In this document: positions 60,201 through 64,000 of the stretch, in pieces | How positions within the stretch are numbered: position 1 is the stretch's first letter | How the letters are laid out: each line of letters begins with the position of its first letter | Assembly: GCF_036327755.1 (NCBI RefSeq) | Contig: NZ_CP109596.1 | Location: 3,782,001-3,846,000 of the forward strand | Length of the DNA: 64,000 nt | Source: Nocardia sp. NBC_01503 | Lineage (GTDB): Bacteria > Actinomycetota > Actinomycetes > Mycobacteriales > Mycobacteriaceae | Reading direction: 5' to 3' | Made by a program: the position numbers and the translations under genes | The notes under the pieces: model-generated | What the model was told of the DNA's origin: nothing | The model's input: only the letters and a program-made list of their open reading frames with translations | The model's database searches: none

Positions 60201-60996
60201 CGCACTCGCCGACGCCGATCTGGTCGCCGCCGCCGACCACGCCCGCCGCGCGGGGGAGTACGCCACCGACGGTCAGCTGCGCCATCTGCTCGATGCCATC
60301 GCACCCTTCGATATGGTGCTCGAGCTGCTGCGCGGCAATACCGACGGCGTGGAGTTGATGCTCGCCATCGAACCCGCCGCCGCCGATCAGATCGTCGCGA
60401 ATACCGAAGCGGGAGTACTCGAACCGGCCCGCGAACCCAATGCCCTGCATATCGGAATCGCCATCTCGCTCGCCTGGTCGCGCGAGGACATGTCCGGCTT
60501 CCTGGATGACCTGCGCGAGCGCGCCGCCGTCAAACCCGAGCTGTTCATCGACGGCTACGCACTGGCCCTACTGCATTCCGGACAGGAGGAGCTGGCCCGG
60601 CAGGTACTGGCCGAGGCGGCTCCGCTGGCACCGCAATTCTGGTCCACCTTCAGTTCGGTGCGCACCCGGCTCGCCATCGCCCTGGGCGATCGACCGTGGG
60701 CGCGCGTGCTGTACGACCAACTGCTGCCGTACTCCGGGACCATCGCGGGCCTGGAGACCGGCGCGACCGTGCTCGGCCCGATGGATCATCGCCTCGCCGA
60801 ACTAGCGGATTTCCTGGGCTATCCGGAGAGCGCCGCGGCACACCGCGATGCGGCCGATCAGCTATTGCGGCGGCTGGAGGTCGACCTGGCCCTGCTCGCC
60901 GAACGCGGCGGCCCCAACCATGTGCCGCGGCGCACTCACCGCGTCCGCGAAGTCTCGCTGAGTCAGATCTGCGGCAGTCCCGGCCAGGCCGACTGA
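57289..60996 (+). CDS. large SARP-family regulator with ATPase domain
   Basis: A 1235-residue AfsR/LAL-like regulator. Residues 1-95 are an OmpR-type winged helix (RIGVLGPLHISIEGQ, VVPTDRLIDDLWSG), and 100-250 the bacterial transcriptional activation domain (LDAALACWHGNAFE). A P-loop ATPase follows with Walker A SGEAGAGKTT (lysine near 318) and Walker B IVLEDVHGADA. The C-terminal half is helical, TPR-like, with an inserted duplicated segment DALAHSAG. Such proteins switch on secondary metabolite or stress genes. It is divergent from the MmyB-like gene. Target genes are unknown; no biosynthetic cluster is in the window. Confidence 0.9.
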   Translation: MAVTRIGVLGPLHISIEGQRVPPGAPMQCAVLGRLVVAGGRVVPTDRLIDDLWSGDPPTKAVAALQVYIHNLRRVFEPERPRRAQSRVIVSESHGYALNLEPEQVDSWHFEQLLHGHESAMRDPAQRPDAMEQVRVLDAALACWHGNAFESFAGMSWAMQETARLAALRLTAAELRAQAALELNRPAEVVLALRPIFAEHPGREECARLLALAQYRLGQSLDALATVRHSREFLTLEFGVDPGPGLRDLETAILTHSVEAETPAPPIVMRRVDPEQAPDSLPDSGYSEQRTALTTAAEAAAAGQVRLVWLSGEAGAGKTTLAATLVTQLAGQSWTTVFGRCPEVEGAPPAWAWAEVLTGLDAADPETYTVSDAFTLARRVVRSCRERSGNGPVAIVLEDVHGADAATLQVLRQVVNWLRDRPILIVATLRGTEAGPGVRDTAAALALFTADRIELDGLDLAGTRRAAAAAGLTILDDRTVELLRRRTGGNPLFVRELAKLVAGQGSTDALPDSVRDLLGRRIAQLPAEVIELLRHMSVWGEHSDVNTLAASATHTPDAVIDLIATAEAARLLRTERSGRIAFDHALVRETVYYDIPVLRRARMHWAAFELLCDRLPSDAGTTRSVTAIDALAHSAGVSVADTAALPKTTGSTPAQTDSPSTVTAMDALAHSAGMPAPGGPPDDVDTLHWTAARASATAQVAAHAEATGTTAETMAETSETAAPPGVDIDALAHHAALGANAETAVRALEFVRAAARRCVQRGMRADAVRRWRSVLTLHELAGHTAPKAAREDRVAVLEARCELVTALAYDGQHLAARAAREQAIELAEALGGSAFLARAATCWPTPLIWSVHDWHTPDRRIREPLRIALEDPNLPVTTRIRIHVTAVFDQALEDLEATDRSARTASELAAPIPDPDLLCTVLNAQAFAAFARGGFLRADDLKRHAGRMLRIATEAELTEFRALAHYLLFRAALADADLVAAADHARRAGEYATDGQLRHLLDAIAPFDMVLELLRGNTDGVELMLAIEPAAADQIVANTEAGVLEPAREPNALHIGIAISLAWSREDMSGFLDDLRERAAVKPELFIDGYALALLHSGQEELARQVLAEAAPLAPQFWSTFSSVRTRLAIALGDRPWARVLYDQLLPYSGTIAGLETGATVLGPMDHRLAELADFLGYPESAAAHRDAADQLLRRLEVDLALLAERGGPNHVPRRTHRVREVSLSQICGSPGQAD

Positions 60997-61107
60997 GAGC
61001 GGTTGTGCAGATCCTGTGGAGGTTCGCCCACCCGGGAACCGCCACGGCCCGCCGGGCGTCGAAACTGGTAGCGGTCGATCGTCGACCGGATACCGGGGAG
61101 GGATCGT

Positions 61108-61719
61108 ATGACCGTGCGATTGGAGCGTCCGGCCCGAAAACGGCGCGGGCCGCGCTGGCTCGCGCTGGTGGCCGCGCTGACCGTGCTCGCCGTCGGCGCG
61201 GTGGTGGGAGTGCGCTGGTGGCAACAGCATTCGGGCTATCCCGCGGTGGCGGGGGATCGGCTGCGTAGTTTTCCGGCCGTCGACCGCACCGGCTTGGACG
61301 CCACACAGCTGAGCGTGCTCGATGTCACCGCGCGGGAATTCGCCCGCCAGCCCGGCGGCACCACCTACTCCGAAGGCGTCCGGGAACCGTGGTGCGCCGA
61401 CTTCGTCAGCTGGGTGATGCGGGAATCCGGTCGCCCACTGGACAATCCGAATTCCGGCTCTTGGCGTATTCCGGGTGTCTCCACCCTCGAGGCCTACTAC
61501 CGGCAGCAGAACCGCTTCGAGGAGCCGGGTTATCGCCCGCATATCGGCGATGTGGTCATGTACGCCGGGGGCAGTGCATTCAGTCAGCACACCAATATCG
61601 TCATCGACACCGCCGCGGACTCCATCACCACCATCGGCGGTAATGAATTCGGCAAGATCAGCATCCATCGCATCGCGCCCGCGGAGGTCTCCGGCATAGT
61701 CGGATACGGCCGATTGTGA
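61108..61719 (+). CDS. membrane-anchored CHAP domain protein
   Basis: A 203-residue protein. A short basic N-terminus precedes one membrane segment at about residues 18-36 (LALVAALTVLAVGAVVGV). The external CHAP domain has the catalytic cysteine 96 in EPWCADFVSWVM and histidine 161 in FSQHTNIVID. CHAP enzymes cut peptidoglycan peptides or amide links, so a cell-wall hydrolase is likely. GGGAGGG lies six bases before the ATG. The SARP gene upstream ends 111 bases before and may be transcribed with it. Confidence 0.9.
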   Translation: MTVRLERPARKRRGPRWLALVAALTVLAVGAVVGVRWWQQHSGYPAVAGDRLRSFPAVDRTGLDATQLSVLDVTAREFARQPGGTTYSEGVREPWCADFVSWVMRESGRPLDNPNSGSWRIPGVSTLEAYYRQQNRFEEPGYRPHIGDVVMYAGGSAFSQHTNIVIDTAADSITTIGGNEFGKISIHRIAPAEVSGIVGYGRL

Positions 61720-61885
61720 ACAGTCCAGTTCCACATTTTGGAAACGCTGCCCCTGGAGGGTGGGACAGAACGGGAGTTCCGCCTACGATGGTCTTCGGCG
61801 GCGCCCGGCAGCGTCGCCGATTGATCCCTGTCCTGCTGCCCCCTCATCGGCAGGACAGGGGTCCCCGCCCGACGAAAGTAGCTGG

Positions 61886-63100
61886 ATGACGCCGTCCGAC
61901 GAACCCATCTGGATCGATTACGCCGAATTCGGCGAACGTTTCGTGGCGGCGGCGGTAACGGAATCCCGAATCGAAGCAGCGGTCTCCGGGATGGCCGGGC
62001 GCGGTATGACCATCGGACCATTCAGTATCGGCCCCGCCGGACTCGCGCGATTCGTGGCCAAGGGCAGCGTCGGAAAACCCACCATCATTCGGCGCGGCCC
62101 GCATGTGCACTTCGATGTGGCGCTGCCGGTGAAACTCCGGGTCGACGTCACCCTCGGCGGTCAGCGATTACGCCTGGAGGCGGTGGTCGACATCGATCTG
62201 CGACTCCACGCCCGCACCGCGGACCCGCTGTTGATCGTCATCGATATTCCGCCGGTCACCGGCCGCGATGTCAGTTTCGTCATGCGGGCGCAGGCCATCG
62301 GCGCGGCCTTCGACCTCTTGGTCGATCCCATTGCCAAATTGGTGCAGCGCGAGGTCGCCAATCGCATCAATGCCATTCTCGAGGACCCGGACGCACAGCG
62401 CGGGCGCACCTTCGACGTCGAGGCCATTCTCAATGGCAGCGGTTCGCCGTATCGCGGTCGGCCCGCTCATGACTGGATCGACTACGGCGAGTTCGGCCAC
62501 CGCTTCTTCGAACGCATCGTGACCGTCGACCGGGTGCGCGAGGTGGTGGAGTCCATGGCGGGCAAGCCCATCGAGGTCGGTCCGATCCGCACCGGACCGG
62601 GTAATCGGGCGCAGGTCGCGGTGCACGGCACCGTGCGACTACCTCGGATCGTGGAGTCCACGCACGACCCCGCGCCCGTCAAGCGCGAACCGGTGATCGC
62701 CGAATTGCCCACGCCCGCAGGGCAACACCCGATTCCGGAGGCCGATACCGTCGATAAGGCGGATCTGGTGACCTTCGATCTGACCATTCCGGTGAGCCTG
62801 GACATCACCGTGGATGTGCTGCAATCCAATCGCTACAGCGCCGAGCTGCAGGTGCCGGTGGCCCTGACCGCCCGTGCCGCCGAGCCGCTGCTCATCGTGA
62901 TCGACGCCGCCCCGCCCGCGCCCGAGCAGATCGAGCTCGAGCTCAAGGCGCAGGGCCTGCGCGCGGCCACGCTGGGCAAGCTCGCCGGGATTCGCCGTCA
63001 GGTGGCGATACAGGTGGCCTCGGTGGTCCGCGCCGAGGTTGCCGATACTTCGCGCCGCACCATCGATGTGGGTGCGCGCCTCGACGGTACCCGCGTCTGA
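61886..63100 (+). CDS. protein of two repeated lipid-binding-like domains, function unknown
   Basis: The 404 residues consist of two homologous halves of about 190 residues. Each begins with a WIDYxEFG motif (IWIDYAEFGERF; DWIDYGEFGHRF), then an MAG...IGP/VGP segment, a KGSVGKPTI/HGTVRLPRI strand, a VKLRVDVTL/VSLDITVDVL strand, and LLIVID. The second half carries an extra insertion of about 40 residues. The long amphipathic strands and helices recall lipid-binding TULIP-type folds, but this is a guess. No signal peptide is present. No good ribosome site is visible. Confidence 0.78.
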   Translation: MTPSDEPIWIDYAEFGERFVAAAVTESRIEAAVSGMAGRGMTIGPFSIGPAGLARFVAKGSVGKPTIIRRGPHVHFDVALPVKLRVDVTLGGQRLRLEAVVDIDLRLHARTADPLLIVIDIPPVTGRDVSFVMRAQAIGAAFDLLVDPIAKLVQREVANRINAILEDPDAQRGRTFDVEAILNGSGSPYRGRPAHDWIDYGEFGHRFFERIVTVDRVREVVESMAGKPIEVGPIRTGPGNRAQVAVHGTVRLPRIVESTHDPAPVKREPVIAELPTPAGQHPIPEADTVDKADLVTFDLTIPVSLDITVDVLQSNRYSAELQVPVALTARAAEPLLIVIDAAPPAPEQIELELKAQGLRAATLGKLAGIRRQVAIQVASVVRAEVADTSRRTIDVGARLDGTRV

Positions 63101-63367
63101 CCTGTTGCTATTCCGATCCTCCATGTCCGATGTGCCCGATTGCGCACGTATGTGACTAATGGTGTCAAAGTGCCGTGTGCGACTGGCGATTCCAATGTGA
63201 ATATGGTGAAATGAGGGCGCGTTCAGGGCTCCCGGCGCACGGATGATCTTCGGATCATCGGGGAAGGTGCGCCGGGCACGCCGCAAAAGGTTCTACCGGT
63301 CACGGCAATCCTTCGGTGCGCACGCGATCGGCATGTTCGGTCAGCGAGTGTGCGAAGGAGTTCCGCG

Positions 63368-64000
63368 ATGGTCTTTTCCCGTGTCAGCCGCCGGGCGTTC
63401 CTACTCGGAGGCGCGACCGTGGCCGCCGGTGTCTCCGCCGGTCTGAGCCTGCCCGCCCCCAATGCCGCGGCGCGACAGCAACTCGGCACCCTGCTGGATT
63501 ACGCGGGCGGTGTCCCGACCGCCGAATCCATCAGTGCCGAAGGGCATATGGGCGTCATCCGATACGTCTCGGACCGCCGCCCCGGCGCGGAGTGGATGGC
63601 CGGAAAGCCGCTGCTCGCCGGGGAGGTCGAGCAACTCCGGGCGGCCGGGCTCTCGGTGGTCTCCTGTTACCAGTTCGGCAAGGGGCCCACCGCGGACTGG
63701 CGCGGCGGCCTCGCGGCCGGACTCAAGCATGCCGCAAGGGGATTGGTACTGCATAAGGCGGCGGGTGGTCCGGACAGCGCACCCATCTACGCCTCCATCG
63801 ACGACAATCCCGACGACGCCGACTTCGACAGTATGATCGAGCCCTATCTACGGGGTTGGGAGACGGTCCTGGGCCGCGAGCGCGTCGGCGTCTACGCCAA
63901 CTCGCCGACCATCGACTCGATTCGCGACGCGGGCCTGGGTTCCTATTTCTGGCAACACAATTGGGGCACCCCGAAGGGCTACGTCCACCCCGACGCGAAC
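63368..64000 (+). CDS. Tat-exported DUF1906 (glycoside hydrolase-like) protein, 5' part
   Basis: The frame is open to the window end, so only the first 211 residues are seen. A Tat signal (SRRAFLLGGATVAAG, residues 7-21) precedes a DUF1906 domain, TIM-barrel type, as in Rv2525c: LGTLLDYAGGVP, MGVIRYVSDRRPGAEW, VVSCYQFGKGP, IYASIDDNPDD and VGVYANSP, all typical barrel strands with acidic residues. Rv2525c-like proteins are linked to peptidoglycan. AAGGAG lies nine bases before the ATG. Confidence 0.9.
   Translation, partial: MVFSRVSRRAFLLGGATVAAGVSAGLSLPAPNAAARQQLGTLLDYAGGVPTAESISAEGHMGVIRYVSDRRPGAEWMAGKPLLAGEVEQLRAAGLSVVSCYQFGKGPTADWRGGLAAGLKHAARGLVLHKAAGGPDSAPIYASIDDNPDDADFDSMIEPYLRGWETVLGRERVGVYANSPTIDSIRDAGLGSYFWQHNWGTPKGYVHPDAN

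Overview
The window is high-GC actinobacterial chromosome, most likely Nocardia or a close relative in Mycobacteriales. Evidence for this is the frequent GTG starts and leaderless-looking starts, the LGFP-repeat envelope proteins, a lipid-droplet protein of the Rv1109c type, DesA2, and a gene order that follows Mycobacterium tuberculosis Rv1093 to Rv1112 (glyA, phoH2, desA2, fum, glpX, DUF4245, xseB, xseA, Rv1109c-like, ispH, DUF6542 and, after an insertion of about 18.5 kb, ychF). The genus is an inference; no rRNA or tRNA gene was found.

Region 1 (1-20 kb) is mostly conserved housekeeping: a partial DUF885-type metallopeptidase, glyA behind a ZTP (pfl) riboswitch, a glutaredoxin-like protein, phoH2, an LGFP lipoprotein, desA2, a TetR/FAD-monooxygenase divergent pair, fumC, glpX, xseAB, ispH and rmuC. 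A dispersed inverted repeat (core GTCATCCCGGC...GGCCGGGATC) sits in four of its intergenic gaps.

Region 2 (20-38 kb) holds sbcDC, an alkA-ogt alkylation-repair operon, cstA with its small partner, a sugar-type ABC operon without an ATPase gene, a WYL regulator divergent from a TIGR03086 protein, a secreted SGNH hydrolase and ychF.

Region 3 (38.2-47.5 kb) is an accessory polymorphic-toxin island. On the minus strand lies a large toxin with a C-terminal DddA/SCP1.201-like deaminase domain, followed with overlap by an Imm1-like immunity gene. On the plus strand lies a second large toxin with a C-terminal PD-(D/E)xK nuclease-like domain, followed by a DUF6301-type gene and a second small gene. 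A second DUF6301-type paralogue sits divergently just upstream. The C-terminal modules look more AT-rich than their surroundings, as expected for swapped toxin tips. This is the most unusual part of the window.

Region 4 (47.5-49.6 kb) is a decayed meta-cleavage locus: an extradiol-dioxygenase-like gene with an internal in-frame loss that includes an iron ligand, next to a hydrolase and a TetR gene that have both lost their 5' ends at one shared junction.

Region 5 (49.6-64 kb) carries a BlaI/M56 pair, a large secreted amidohydrolase-like protein, an envelope cluster (LGFP protein, glycine-rich membrane protein, PRC-barrel protein), a GNAT enzyme, a gene behind a structured leader, an MmyB-like ligand domain without HTH divergent from a giant SARP-ATPase regulator, a CHAP protein, a protein made of two repeated domains, and the start of a Tat-exported DUF1906 protein cut by the window edge.
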